A stretch of 60,000 nt of DNA, from the NCBI RefSeq assembly GCF_032854445.1, contig NC_088302.1, positions 33,947,979 through 34,007,978 of the forward strand, written 5' to 3'. This DNA comes from Liolophura sinensis (Eukaryota; Mollusca; Polyplacophora; Chitonida; Chitonidae). A program made the translations under genes and the position numbers. Every line of letters begins with the position of its first letter. The stretch's first letter is position 1. Under the pieces are notes generated by a model. That model made no database searches. It was not told the DNA's origin and saw nothing but the letters and a program-made list of their open reading frames with translations. Positions 1 through 13,800 of the stretch are shown piece by piece.

Positions 1-251
1 CTTTTTTAGAATACAATAGCAGTCATGGATCCAGAGAATGTTGTATTTGGCCTAAAATTTGGCATATTTAAATCAAATACATTTTTAAAAGCAAATTTTA
101 TTACCAGGTCACTGGTAATAAAATACAATTTGGTGCTGATTCCAAACTTCCCAATTTCCCAGTAGAACAGGACTCTACCTGCTGGTATGCAGGTAACCAA
201 TAAATCCCCCACGTGGCATTTTCTGATTTCATTGAGTTAATGATTGCCAGG
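1..251. other. non-genic flank
   Basis: AT-rich sequence. Short open frames on both strands lack a start context, splice signals or a recognisable product. I see no gene here. Confidence 0.5.
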
Positions 252-490
252 GGTTTAAAGTCGTACTTAACAAAGTTGCAGCTTCCCCGCTTGGCGTTCA
301 GCATTAAGGGGATAGTGCAACGACTGGTTGATCCGGATCAGCATAATGGCTATGGTGGGCAGCTTACTTGCCTTCAGTTAGTCGTCTCAGTGAAGCAGCA
401 CCAGATAAAAGAGCGGTGGAAATCCGCCCTGCAACAAGGAGGCACATTACACATACATGCGCTCTAAGGACTCCTACGTGGTCAGATGAC
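252..490 (+). mobile_element. 5'-truncated SINE, family B
   Basis: This stretch matches the body of the full copy at 2846-3190: the shared track runs from CTTGGCGTTCAGCA through GATAGTGCAACGACTGGTTG to GAGCGGTGGAAATCC and AACAAGGAGGCACATTACAC. The tRNA-like head is missing and the 3' end runs into the 51 bp array. The identification rests on the internal comparison of the two copies. Confidence 0.7.
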
Positions 491-495
491 TGACC

Positions 496-803
496 CATGG
501 CATGTGTAACTGATGCAACTTTCCATGTGTGATATACAGATATTCACATGGCATGTTTAACTGATGCAACTTTCCATGTGTGATATACAGATATTCATAT
601 GGCATGTGTAACTGATGCAACTTTCCATGTGTTATATACAGATATTCACATGGCATGTGTAACTGATGCAACTTTCCATGTGTGATATACAGATATTCAC
701 ATGGCATATGTAACTGATGCAACTTCCCATGTGTGATATACAGATATTCACATGGCATGTGTAACTGATGCAACTTTCCTTGTGTGATATACAGATATTC
801 ACA
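496..803. repeat. 51 bp tandem repeat, 6 copies
   Basis: Six head-to-tail copies of a 51 bp unit with the core ACTGATGCAACTTTCCATG followed by TGATATACAGATATTCACA. Because 51 is a multiple of three, the minus strand stays open for 119 codons. That frame is a repeat artefact: a 17-residue peptide repeat with no start context or splice sites. Confidence 0.9.
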
Positions 804-1628
804 CAATACTGGTGGAAGACAAGTTGCAGCCATTTTAAAGTGAATTTAAAATCCACTTTGTCGACATATGGGATTTTTGAATTCAGTGATTAAACGTTGA
901 GGCAGGTAAAGATCAGAAATTGTTGAAAGTAGACTTCAACATTTAATTTTATTGAACTACATCGAGTTGAAACTCGATAGAAAGAATTTAATCATTACTT
1001 TGGAGCATCACCGCACCTGATGTTGACTTTCATTCACAGTTGTATTAGCGGTTGTTTGTTTGCCAAACAAGCAACTGACAAATAACTGACAAATATTAAA
1101 ACAACCAAATTGTGGTAGCTGTCATGGTATCATGAGTAACCCATACCCACGATGTGAAGCCAGCGAAGTAGGATGGAAAGTTAAGATGACAGTGTACCAT
1201 ATGTTTAATAAGTATCTAGCTGGATTGTTATAGTTGAAGGTTCTTGAATTTGGACTGGATTGGGGTACTTGAAAGTTCTTAAAAATTTGGTCCTTAAATT
1301 AATGGTGCTGTGCGGACCTTAGAGTTGTTAAACTGCGCAAACAGCCATAAGGGCATCGTTGCATGACCTCTTATTGTCACCAAGCCTCCACAAACAGTGA
1401 TAGTGGGTGAATGCGTAATTTGTCTATCCAAGGTCTGAGCTTGGATAGGCCCTTATGGCATTTCAACAACCTTAAGGTTTCTTCTAGACTAGAATGAAAA
1501 TTCCCTATAGCCTAAAGGTGGATAGCACTATGTATACTCCACTCTGGTACAACATCTTGTAGGTTATCTTCAGTAACAGTTTCGTGAGTGAATCTATATT
1601 ATCCACCCAGTTAAAGGTGAGAAACCCG
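804..1628 (+). promoter_or_regulatory. upstream region / 5' UTR of the SH2 adaptor gene
   Basis: No coding exon is recognisable. The stretch just before the ATG at 1629 has possible acceptors (TTATCTTCAG ending at 1573 and ATCCACCCAG ending at 1613), so the first coding exon may be preceded by non-coding exons. No convincing TATA box was seen. The frame is open upstream to a GTG at 1584, but the first in-frame ATG is 1629. Confidence 0.35.
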
Positions 1629-1852
1629 ATGAGTGATGATGGAGAATCGTCTGTGGGCTCTGAAGCTCTGTTCGACTCCAATGGAGATTTCTCCTCTGAC
1701 GATGACTTCAGCCAGCCCCTCGAATCCGAGGATGCAGTCTACAGCTCCACACCCGTGTCTGTGTATGGATGGTTCAAGGAGACCCAGACCAGATACCTTC
1801 TCCAGGTCACCGGCACCTTCCCAGAGTGGTTCCATGGAATCATCTCCAGAAG
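1629..1852 (+). CDS. SH2 adaptor exon 1
   Basis: Encodes MSDDGESSVGSEALFDSN, an acidic serine-rich tail with SSDDDFS and ESEDAVYSS, then FPEWFHGIISR, the opening strand and helix of the SH2 domain. The donor is AG|GTCAGT and the exon ends in phase 2. The first base of the next exon completes an arginine codon. Confidence 0.85.
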
Positions 1853-4800
1853 GTCAGTCAAAGGTCATTTGAATATCACAGAGGCAGGTTTGACTGGCAT
1901 AATGTCTTGTTTTCAGCCAATTAAAAGAGTTGAACGTTGGATAATTCATCTTGTAATAATCAAACACGATAATGTCATGTGCAAACCTACAGTTCAGATA
2001 CATGTATTTAAACAAAACATTTTTATTAATTTAATGCCTTATTGCCACCCTTGCCATCCTTACACTAGAACTACCTGCTTACATGTACTTGTGTGACAAG
2101 CAGTTAGATTGGTTGTTTTTGAAGTGAAATAATTAAAAATGCAACAAATTAATAACATTTTGGTGACATTAGGGTAATAGAATTAAGCATTTGCCTTTCA
2201 TTTATTTATATTAAGGCCTAAAGTATTTTTAGCCAGTTTGTAAACATGCCTAGGGTCAGCTCATCTTCAACATGCAAAGGGTCAATCTGACCTAAGCATA
2301 TATGTAAGTCACATGATGAATGTAACTGGCCCTTCCAAAGTCTAGTCTAAAAGTTAAGCGACCTTAGTTTGGGCAAATCATGAAAAGTCTTCAACTGACT
2401 TTTTCATTTGGCCTAAATAGATGAACACTTTGTACTGAAGGTAGTTATAAAAATGAAATGTTCTAGTGTTTTTAGTAAGTTTGTAGTTTATATGTTTAAT
2501 GTTTAGTTTGTTTATAATTGTAGTTATTACTAATTGTAGTTATTACTAAGTGTAGCTATTACTAATTGTAGTTATTACTAAATTGTTGTCCTCGCCAGAA
2601 CTTTTACTTATTATGCATCGTTACTATTCATGTTTGAGAAAAATCAGTTCATGGTGGAGCTACCGGAACACAAATGTATAGCCTCAGATGATGTACACAT
2701 ACAGCATCCTTAGCTTCTACAGTGTCGCTTGTACGCACGCAGTTCATTGCACAGTCAATACTGCTCTGTTGCGTCCACACAGTACTAGTCTGCCTTGAAG
2801 TCTACATGCAGACTTTGCAGGTTTATCTTCAAACTCCACACACCGGCCCGGATAGCACAGTTGGTAGAGCGTCCGCTTCGGGATCGGTAGATCCAGGATC
2901 AATCCTTGATCGAGTCACACCTAAGACTTTAAAAGAGGAAGTTGTAACTTCCTCGCTTGGCGTTCAGCAGGAAGGGGATAGTGCAACGACTGGTTGACCC
3001 GTATCAGTATAATGGCTCAGGCGGGGCGGCTTACTTGCCTTCGGTAAGTCGTCTCAGTGAAGCAGAACTAAATAAAAGAGCGGTGGAAATCCGTCCTGCA
3101 ACAAGGAGGCACATTACACGTACATGCACCCTAATGATTCCTTCGTCGTCATATGACTGAAAAAATGTTGAGTACGACGTTAAACTCCAAACACTCAAAC
3201 TCCACAACTATGATAATTGACGAACTGTCCTCAAATCTAATAGTTGCTGCATCATAGTTGTGGCTGCTCCTGTCCGGCCTTGGCGTTATAGTCAGGGCTG
3301 TTGATGTACTCCATTTCGGTTTTCAAAATCATGCAGTCTTAGTGTCACAGTGTGGACTGTACAAATGTTCGTGTCCAGCACAGACGTCTTAGCCTGAGCT
3401 GTTGATGTTCATTTTCTACATGTATTTGGCTTCAAGACATTAGACAGCTGTAGTGTTATAGTGTCAGCTGTCATTTCCATTTTGACGTAATAGTCACAGT
3501 TAGGGCAATTTCAATTTTGTACTGAAATGTCTTCCTTGTGTACAGCTTCTTTCGACAATCTTGGATTATGCCCCTTATGCCAGTTAAATTTACTGAAGTC
3601 TAAATCTGCCTTGGCGTTGTTTTAAATTGTTTTTTCTTTCTTTTTTTTTTTTTTCTTTTTTTTTTTGCAGGCACGCAGAATATCTGCTGAACAAACTTGG
3701 TGCCATAGGCGGCTTCCTTCTACGGGTTAGCCAGACTAAGTTTTCTTATTGCCTCTCCTTCAAGTGAGTAAGCCTGTATATGAATGAGTAAATGATTACA
3801 TTTTAACGCCACGTTAGCAACTTTTTAGCCATATAGTGACGAAATATGTGTATTTGATTGTTGTTTTTTACGCTGTACTCAAGAATATTTCAGTTATACG
3901 ACGGCAGCCAGCATTATGGTGGGCAGATACCGGGCACAGCCCGGGGGAAACCCATGACCATCCGCAGGTTCCTGGGAGACTGAAATATGTATATGCATTC
4001 AGCGAATATATATGTATGTGTTTTATAGGAAATGTCAATCAAGTGAGAACTAATTGATACATGACGAGGAACTCACTTCGTTTGATATCAACATTGTTTT
4101 CGGCATTATTTTTCATGATGTAAGGGGTTAATCACCATTTAACAGGCCAGTTTTAAGTGCTGTCATATTTATAATGCTGGATTGCCCTTGATTACCAGGC
4201 TGCATTAAGATACTTCAGACTGGGCACCTTTTCATGCCTATCCTGTAACCAGTTTACAATGCTGACAATTGATCTTCAGGTTAGGAACAATATATGTAGC
4301 TTATTTTCTCATGTCTGTTTATTAGCATGTATTTAAAGTTATCTAGAGACTGAAAAAGATAAGTGAAGTCTGGCCAGTTGCATGGTTCATTGCCACATTA
4401 TATGTGCATATAAATTATCCCTAACTTCGAATTTCATCAAAATCACATTTTTGCAGCCATCATAAAGTTCAAACTAATTTTCAGGAATTTTGGTTTAAGG
4501 TCAGTGTCAACATACCAATAATTCTTCATATATCACTGCTCAAATGGTCAGGATTCACCTTTTTTGTAGAATATCTCTGTGTGTGTCACCATGTTTTCCG
4601 TCGGTGGCTAGACATTTTTAAAGGTGACATCATCTATGACCCTGCTGGGAAAGCGGGAGCATCTATGCACCACACCCCCATCCAATTTAAGCTCTTCTCT
4701 CTACCCTTGTTTGTCGTAGTACTTCAAGAGGTTTTCATCAGTTTTCATCAGTTTTCATCATGATAACAGTTATCATCAGCTATTTAATTTCCAGACAGAC

Positions 4801-7800
4801 CAGTGGGGCCTTAAGGAAATTCGTTTAAAGCCATTTTTATACCCTTCAGCTTTTTTCACTTTTATAAGTTAGGACACATACTAAATTGCTTACCAAGAAA
4901 TAAGAACAAAACATTTCATGTGATCATACAGAGAGTGTTCACCCTGACATCAAATTTTGATAGTACATGTGATTTTTTGTGATCAGGGCAGAAGATCGTT
5001 GTCGTCATTACATGGTGGAGCAGTTGTATAACGGAAAGTTTATCATCATCGGCGAAGCAAAGACCCACTCGTCCCTTACAAGTTTGGTAAAGTATTACCA
5101 GATGGTAAGTCTGCAGGGCAAAGTTCCTGAAGAGCTGTTAAAGGATACTTGAAAAGGAATTCTGATATGAAGATCATTATGGTTTTATGGGACATTTTTA
5201 TGAAGAAAATTGTGTCAAAATGATCGAAAGTTTTTGTTTTTGAGGCATATAAGATGATCTCTTATACTACAACCCTTGACTGTTTTTCTGATATTACATG
5301 AAAAGATATTGGAAGGCTGTAAATCTCATGTTAGACTGCCTTTAGTGTGCATGCAAATGCTTGATGGATAGAATGGTGAGTCTATTATAAAACAGGATGT
5401 TGTTTTTGTTGACAAAAATGAATGGAGAGATACCACACGCCAACGTCTTGAGACATCGTTAATTTCACCCTTGGGGAAAGATATTGTGACAACATGACAT
5501 CACAAAAAGCTTAAACATATGTAACCAGTATATGGTGGACGATTTGCTGCTTTGTATTTTGTTACCAGTGAGGGTAATTACATCGCACATATGTACATGT
5601 ACTAACAAGTGTGTAGCAGACAAGGGGAAATGAGCCATTATTGAAGATTGAAAAAACGCGATACCTACAAATGTTTTCACCGTTCACACCACTTCCATTA
5701 ATTCCATTAGCAGCAATTGCTATCAATTTGATACTCGTTAGAACTGAAATCAGTGACCATATAATCTGGTAGCAATAAATTTAAACTTTTTTAATATTTC
5801 AGAATAAAATATCAAACTGGGATGGGTTTTTGACAGTACCATGTGGACAGGTAAATATTATGGTACCACTTTTTTTTAAAAAACACAATCTTTCATAAAA
5901 TCATGTCAGCTCCTGTATTTATGCAAATAGTGATGACAGTGCACCTTTGTTTGTCTTAGAACTTTGAGAGGATTTTTGTATAAATTTGGCTGACCAGGCT
6001 ATACACGTTTATCTTTACCTATAAATGAACCTTTGGAGAATGAGTTTTGTAGTGTTTTGTTTTCCTTGAACAAAAGTATAGCTGTTTTGTCATGTTATGC
6101 TCTCTGAATGCTTTCTGGACTTTCTTTGTTCAAAAGTGGTTGTTTATTGTGCGTTGAAACTAAGTAAACGGTTTTAGCAAGACAAGCTACAGAAAAAAAG
6201 TTTGAATATTGGGCCATTTTGTTCATTTTCAAGAGAACGATGGCCAGGTTTCGTTCTCTTGTGGGCTTTTGACCTATCTATTATTGTGATGGGTTAACCG
6301 TTTTGGGACATTTATTACATGACCAAAACTTCCAGGATGTTTGTTCCAGTTGATACGTGTATTTTAGTGGGCAATTTCATGTATCTTTGATAGGAATTCA
6401 AAGATCAGAAGGACTATGACGACTTGGTGGATCAGCAAATGATTGCTGTCATCTTGAAAAGCCTCAGGAGAAGACCTGTGAGTATTTTTATACATACATG
6501 TATATGTATATATGAGTGCATAGTGGGACAGATTTCACAAAACCATTACTGACATCAGTCAAAATTTGAAATTTGATCTTAAAGCTTATTTTGAGGAATT
6601 TAATATTTTCACCGCCTCATTAAGCTGAGAAATGTGTCAAAATTTCAACTTTCGGCACCAAATAATAAGGTTTAAGACAAGGTTATAAACTTTGGCATAA
6701 GTCAGATATGGCATTGTTTAATAAGCCAATGATTCTTATTCCCTGGGTCATATTAGCTTGGGTGATTGATTGATGTATATTATGGTATATGCTGTCCAGT
6801 TGCAACACCACTAAACAAAGGGGTTGATGGTCAATGTTTGGTGCAGTGTGTTTAGTCTTAATGTAATATCGAACAAATCAAAAATGTTCTAATGCCTGCA
6901 ATCACAGAGGCAACAGTTGCCAGTGCACAAAATCGCTGTTGCTAAAGCTGGCACACTACACCACCACTGGCAGTGACCAGCATCAGAATGACCTAGTGTG
7001 TCATGGGCTTTAGACATGTGATTTATTATTGTGATGTCATGTTAAAGTGATGTACCCATTCTTAGTCCATGCATGATCACTTCAATATTACAGAATTATC
7101 AGTGAAATGCTTGGAAAAAAATGCCATTGCTATTGTCAGTCTGCTACTTCAGTTCTACATGTACTTAACTAGTTTTTTTTTTCCCTTCAAAGGACACTAT
7201 ACCGAAAACCACACAGGATGATGGGGAGTACTTAGTGCCAGTAAGTTGATCTGTGATGTTAATGCATGTATTAAAAGACATTTATGTGGTGCGTGGTGCA
7301 GATTTTTATTGTCGCATGTTGGTATGTGTTGTATGCTAGCTATCACCACCTTGAAATCGCATAATGTAGGCAATGTGTAAATTTTCATATAATTTAGGCA
7401 AAAAAAAAAAAAATAATAATACATTGAGACAAACATAACATTTTTAGTGGAAAAGATGTATGTATGTTCAGGGGCAGTATTCTTGTGCGCTTTGCTGACT
7501 GATAAACCTGTTTTCCTTTAATAATATAAAATGCCTATCAGTTCAAACGGTTGCTTGTCAGTTATGCGTTTTCCAAGTGTTTGAATATATGTTGTTGTTT
7601 TTGGTTAGTTTGTATTGCTTTGTGCTTCCTGCTCAAGGCAGGCATTCTGTTGGACTCCTTCTCTGTACCTAGCTCCAGCCATAAACCTGAATGTACATGA
7701 AGCTGCTATTTTCTATGCTCCTATGCCGTGTGATGGAGACATCTTGATTTGCCCTTGTTCGTGTATGGCATAATCATTTGAGCAAGATATATGCTGCCTC

Positions 7801-10800
7801 ACTAATGGTTTTCAGCACTGCAGGTTAGACCAGGCAGTGGGATGTTATGTCTGGTGTCTTTAGCTTGATACTTCAGGAGCGGCAGCACTTTGGCAGCATG
7901 TACTCGCCCTGACACACGAAGAAACAATATATGTACACACACCTAATCATGACTTCTCATCGTCATGTGACTGAAACAAGTATGATGTAAAACTGCAAGC
8001 ATATAAACATACATGCATGTACATACATTCTCCAAAACTAATTAAAACTTCATTTTTGAAAAGCATTGCTACTAGATTTTACAGATTTTAATTTTACTTG
8101 TGTTTTATAGGGGCTCCTCTGTGAGCAGGTCTGAAGTATATGGGTGTTTTATTTGTTGTTTTTTTTTTTTTTTTTTTTTTTGAACTATTAAAATTTATAC
8201 ATGCAAGTACCTGTATGAAAATCTGAAGGTGCTGTTTTGTAACCACATGGTGCTGCATGTTAACCAGTAGATTCTACAACACTATACGATTAAATGAAGT
8301 TATAGAAGATTTACTTCAGACTTTATTTTGGTATGAATCAAGAGTGAATCAAGTAAAATATTTGCTAGTCTGGAAAGAGTTGGAATGTTCATTCCCAATC
8401 TCTCTTTTGCCTGTGGAACTTGTGGCTTTTTCAAAGACACCTTCTAAAAAATTAATAAAGATTGAGTGGATCAGAACCTGCATGATTAATGTACTTTACA
8501 GAGATGTGTATCATTGAGATGCTGAGAAAACAGTAACATTACATGTATATTCTTATCTTGATTTGTGCAATAAACTTTAATAGAGTACCCTAATTCCTCA
8601 GGGGAATTAAAAAAGCAACTTTAAGTGCAATTTATGCATATTTTTTATTTGATTTTGGAGACAAAATTACATTAGTTGGATTGGCCAGATTCAGGGCTTC
8701 ACAGAAATTATAATTTTATCAGTCAACACAGAATAATGCCTTCAGAACATGTTTGAATAAACACCTCGCCAACATGTGAAAAGGCTAAAGAAACATAAAG
8801 TCTGTCATTATATATACATAGAAAAAACAGCAAGCCATGGCTATCACAGAAAAATCTTTTTGGAAAATCTATGAAGTTTTGAAATGCGATAAATGAGAGT
8901 AACACATTGGGAATTATTTTGTGTCGCTGATAAGCAGGTCACTGTGAACAGCAATGTTGTAGAAGCCATTATGGACTTGGCCAGTGTGCATGTAGGACCT
9001 GTACTACAAAGTAGACAGCCTTAAATGATGTCTCAGTTAATATTTAGTTGTAGGCCACATCCTCAGTTCCCTGTTTTGAGTACATGGACTGAACCCCTTT
9101 ACCTGTTTTGAGTACATGGACTGAACCCCTTTACCTGTTTTGAGTACATGGACTGAACCCCTTTACCTGTTTTGAGTACATGGACTGAACCCCTTTACCT
9201 GTTTTGAGTACATGAACTGAACCCCTTTACCTGTTTTGAGTACATGGACTGAACCCCTTTACCTGTTTTGAGTACATGGACTGAACCCCTTTACCTGTTT
9301 TGAGTACATGGACTGAACCCCTTTACCTGTTTTGAGTACATGGACTGAACCCCTTTACCTGTTTTGAGTACATGGACTGAACCCCTTTACCTGCTTCCAC
9401 ATTAGAGAGCATAGGCAGATATCATGATTTTTTAAATTTGAAAAATTTGTGTAACTTTATTTGGCTTGTGACATGCATTTATTTGGGGTTGTATATCGCA
9501 ATGCCCAAAAACTTTTGATACAAATGTATTTAATATGTTAAAATGATGACATTTGTCTTTTTCCTTGAAAGATATGACCATGACTAGATCATGGCCAGAG
9601 AGGACAGCAGTTTTGAAATTAACGCATTGACAATGCTAGCATAGGTTTTTAGCTCGTCTGGGCTTTGTGGGTTATGTCATAATTCAAGCGTTGGCGTCCA
9701 GCAAGAGGGAAAGCTGTGGTAAACAACATGTTAGAGGAGGTATGTTAAGCAGTACTGTGTGTAATGAGCTCAGATTTTCCACACATGTAGAGCACAATAA
9801 CATTAGATAGATATTCCATCCTTAATTCGCTGTGTGTATATTAAACACTGTAAAGTACAAATTGATGACTTTAATAGTGTATTAAATATCAGTGCTTAAC
9901 AAAATGTTAGGGGTGATATCTTAAAAAGTACAGCATGTATTAACCTGAAGATTTACATGCATATAAAGCACAAGGACATGATGGGGATTTTCCGTTGTTG
10001 CAGTGATGCTTTGTGTGCATATTAATTACTGTAAATTACCAAATTCATGACTTTAGTACCGCATGTATTTAGCTGTAGTTTTGCATTCACAAGTGCACTA
10101 CCGTCAAGCTAATTGTTTGGTGAATGTATTGACATTTGTTTGGCAGCGTGACTCTGGACGAAACTCCTACCTAAGTCTGCTACCTGATTCTGAGGGGTCA
10201 GATTCTGTGAGTGTCCAGCACAACCAAATCAGTCTCATATTTATATGAGCAACTACCTAATACCTAGAAATAGATCAAAACATAACTTGTATACTCCAAA
10301 GTATTACTTTCAGTAGTGCTTCCCATAATAGTTTAAAGTCGACTGCACAACAGCTGGTAGATATATAATCCAGGTTAAAAGATCTTTGTTCTTGACTCTG
10401 TGTTATGCAGCCATTAGAGGGTTTGCATAGTTTGCCAGTGGTGTGCAAGTCCTGTGTGCCTGTAGTGAGTGCATGGTGTGCCTGTGGTATGCCTTTGGTG
10501 AGTCTATTGTATGTCTATTGTTTGCCTGTTGTGTATTGTTGCTTGTCTATTAAGTCCACGGGGTGGGTGTAGTATGTCTGCAGTAAATCTATGTTGTGTC
10601 TGTGGTATGCCTGTAGTGAGTCTATGGTGTGTCTGTGGTATATCTGTAGTGAGTCTGTTGTGTGTCTGTGGTATGCCTGTAGTGAGTGTATGGTGTGTCT
10701 GTGGTATGTCTGTAGTGAGTCAGTGGTGTGTCTGTGGTATGCCAGCAGTGAGTCCACTGTGCCTGTGGCTTGCCTGCCGTGAGTCCACTGTGTCTGTGGT

Positions 10801-13800
10801 ATGCCTGTAGTGAGTCTATGGTGTGTCTGTGGTATGTCTGTAGTGAGTCTGTGGTGTGTCTGTGGTATGCCTGTAGTGAGTCTATGGTGTGTCTGTGGTA
10901 TGTCTGTAGTGAGTGAGTGGTGTGTCTGTTGTATGCCAGCAGTGAGTCCACTGTGTCTGTGGCATGCCTGTCGTGAGTCCACTGTGTCTGTGGTATGTCT
11001 GTAGTGAGTCCATGGTGTGTCTGTGGTATGTCTGTAGTGAGTCTGTGGTGTGTCTGTGGTATGCCTGTAGTGAGTTTGTGGTGTGTCTGTGGTATGTCTG
11101 TAGTGAGTCTATGTTGTGTCTGTGGTTTGCCAGCAGTGAGTCTATGGTGTGTCTGTGGTATGTCTGTAGTGAGTCAATGGTGTGTCTGTTGTATGCCAGC
11201 AGTGAGTCCACTGTGTCTGTGGCATGCCTGCCGTGAGTCCACTGTGTCTGTGGTATGCCTGGAGTGAGTCCATGAATGTCATTGCTATGCCTTTAGTGAG
11301 TCCATGGTGTGTCTGTGGTATGTGTGTTGTGAGTCCACAGTGTGCAGTTGCTGAGTCCATGGTGTGCATGTGGTATGCCTTTGTGCCTGTGGTATGTCTG
11401 TGGTGTGCTTGTGGCATGCTTGTGGTTGGCTTATTCATACACATGTATCTTTAAAGTTTGTAAGGTTTACGATTTCTAAATTACAATTATACATCTACAG
11501 ATGAAGGAGACAGGGCCTCACAGAATTATCTTCCTTGGGGACACTCTCCTATAAATATTGCGTCTGAATTCTGATTTCATGATACATACTTCTTAATTCT
11601 TTAATCTACAAAATAACTGTTACTGCCGCATAATAACCCTACAGACTGCATGCTTCACTACAGACAAGATGTCGCTGCTCATTGTATAACTTCTATGATG
11701 TAATTTAGCTTACAGTATGTCACAGATGCCTGCATGTGACAAGGGAGGTAATTCAGTAGAGGTCTGTTTATCTTTGCTTCATGTGGCCTTTTAACCAGCA
11801 GTGATCAAGGCCTTTACTGGCCGACGTGTAGCTTGCCAGATAATCAACTATATGGCTATTGATTTTGCTCTTTAAGAAGTACAGGTTGTTTTCTTTATCA
11901 CTTCTGTTCCATCCATGTAAATGGATGAAATAATTGATTACAACATTAAAATAGATCAAAGAAATCAAATTAAATGGATTCTCTGGTGTGATATTTTTCA
12001 TTGTGTTTCAAGTTTAATGTATATAAAGCCAGTGTAAAGTTTAGTAAGTACAATATTTCTGTTGTGAAACATACAGATAAACTACTAAACTGGTTATTTT
12101 ATGATTATGCATTTTTTTATGCATATATAAATGTTTGCATTAAAAGATCATGAACTTTAGATCTTGATTCTGTCAGCTCACCTGTAGACTGTATTTCTGT
12201 GTAATCATCATTAAAATGTGTTTCTGTCTGCTCACCTTTATAGGTGTTTCTGTCAGCTCACCTTTATAGGTGTTTTTGTCAGCTCACCTTTATAGGTGTT
12301 TCTGTCAGCCCACCTTTACAAGTGTTTCTGTCAGCTCACCTTTACAAGTGTTTCTGTCAGTTCACCTGTAAGTGTTTCTATCAGCTCACCTTTATAGGTG
12401 TTTCTATCTACTCATCTGTAAGTCTTTCTGTCATCCCACCTTGATAGGTGTTTCTATCTACTCACCTGTAAGCGTTCAGTCAGCTTACCTTTATAGGTAT
12501 TTCTAACTACTCACCTTTACTAGTGTATCTGTCAGCTGACCTTTTAAAAATGTAAGTGTTTTTGTCAGTTGACCTTTTAAAAATTTAAGTGTTTCTGTCA
12601 GCTGTATATACTATATTTCTGTGTAATCATCATTAAAATGTGTTTCAGTCAGCTCACCTTTATAGGTGTTTCTATCTACTCACCTTTAAATGTTTCTATA
12701 TACTCACCTGTAAGCGTTCAGTCAGCTTACCTTTATAAGTATTTCTAGCTACTCACCTTTACTTGTGTATCTGTCAGCTGACCTTTTAAAAATATAAGTG
12801 TTTTTGTCAGCTGTATATACTATATTTCTGTGTAATCATCATTAAAATGTGTTTCAGTCAGCTCACCTTTATAGGTGTTTCTATCTACTCACCTTTAAAT
12901 GTTTCTATATACTCACCTGTAAGTGTTTCTGTCAGCTCACCTTTGTAGGTGTTTCTATCTACTCACGTGTGAGTGTTTCTATCTACTCAGCTTAAAGTGT
13001 TTCTGTGTACTCATCTTTATAGGCATTTCTGTGTACTCACCTGTGTTTCTGTCAGCCCATCTTTGTGGGTGTTTCTATCTACTCATGTGTGTTTCTGTCT
13101 ACTCACCTTTATAGGTGTTTGTATCTACTCACCTTTAAGTGTTTGTATCTACTCACCTTTAAGTGTTTCTGTCTACTCACCTTTATAGGTGTTTTTATCT
13201 ACTCACCTTTAAGTGTTTCTGTCTACTCACCTTTATAGGTGTTTTTGTAATCTCACCTTTTAAAAATATAAGTGTTTCTGTCATCTCACCTTTTAAAAAT
13301 ATAAGTGTTTCTGTGTTTCTGTCAGCTCACCTTTATAAGTGTTTCTGTCAGCTCACCAGAAGTGTTTCTGTCTACCTACCGTTACAAGTATTTCTGTCTG
13401 CTTACCTTCTGAAGTCTTTCTGGATGAAAGAATCTGTAGTTCCCAGCATAAACCACCAACCTTTGACAAGTTACTGACAAACTTTTGCACATGTGACATA
13501 CATGTATTCAACTACATGTTTATTAGTGGAAGACAGATGGTCTTCAATAAATGTTTAATTAAATAAAATTTGCAAACAGCCTCAGCATCGTCTTCAACTG
13601 CTATGATCACCAACTATAAAACAACAAAGTTATCTCTGTCCTTTTCAAACTTTAATTACTAGAGATATACATGACAATTGACCTTGACAGCTGTTTTAAA
13701 TTACTCACTCAAATTAATTTTAATAAAGGCCTCACCTTTCAATTGCTAGGACACATAAGGTGACGGTTCAAAACTGGCTTTGGACAGCAAATTTGTAGAT

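Noticed and set aside
474-856. 119-codon minus-strand frame of 17-residue repeats
   Set aside because: A 51 bp tandem repeat artefact, with no promoter, start or splice context.
1584-1628. Extension of the SH2 protein upstream to 1584
   Set aside because: The codon at 1584 is GTG, not ATG; the first ATG in frame is 1629.
2846-2925. A functional tRNA gene
   Set aside because: The tRNA-like stretch lacks a foldable acceptor and anticodon arm and continues into a repeated SINE body.
10511-11454. Frames of 60-155 codons on both strands
   Set aside because: They come from the 33 bp GT-rich array; the unit is a multiple of three, so frames stay open.
12244-13566. Leucine/cysteine/phenylalanine-rich frames
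   Set aside because: Translations of the 26 bp minisatellite; an unrelated start is used in each.
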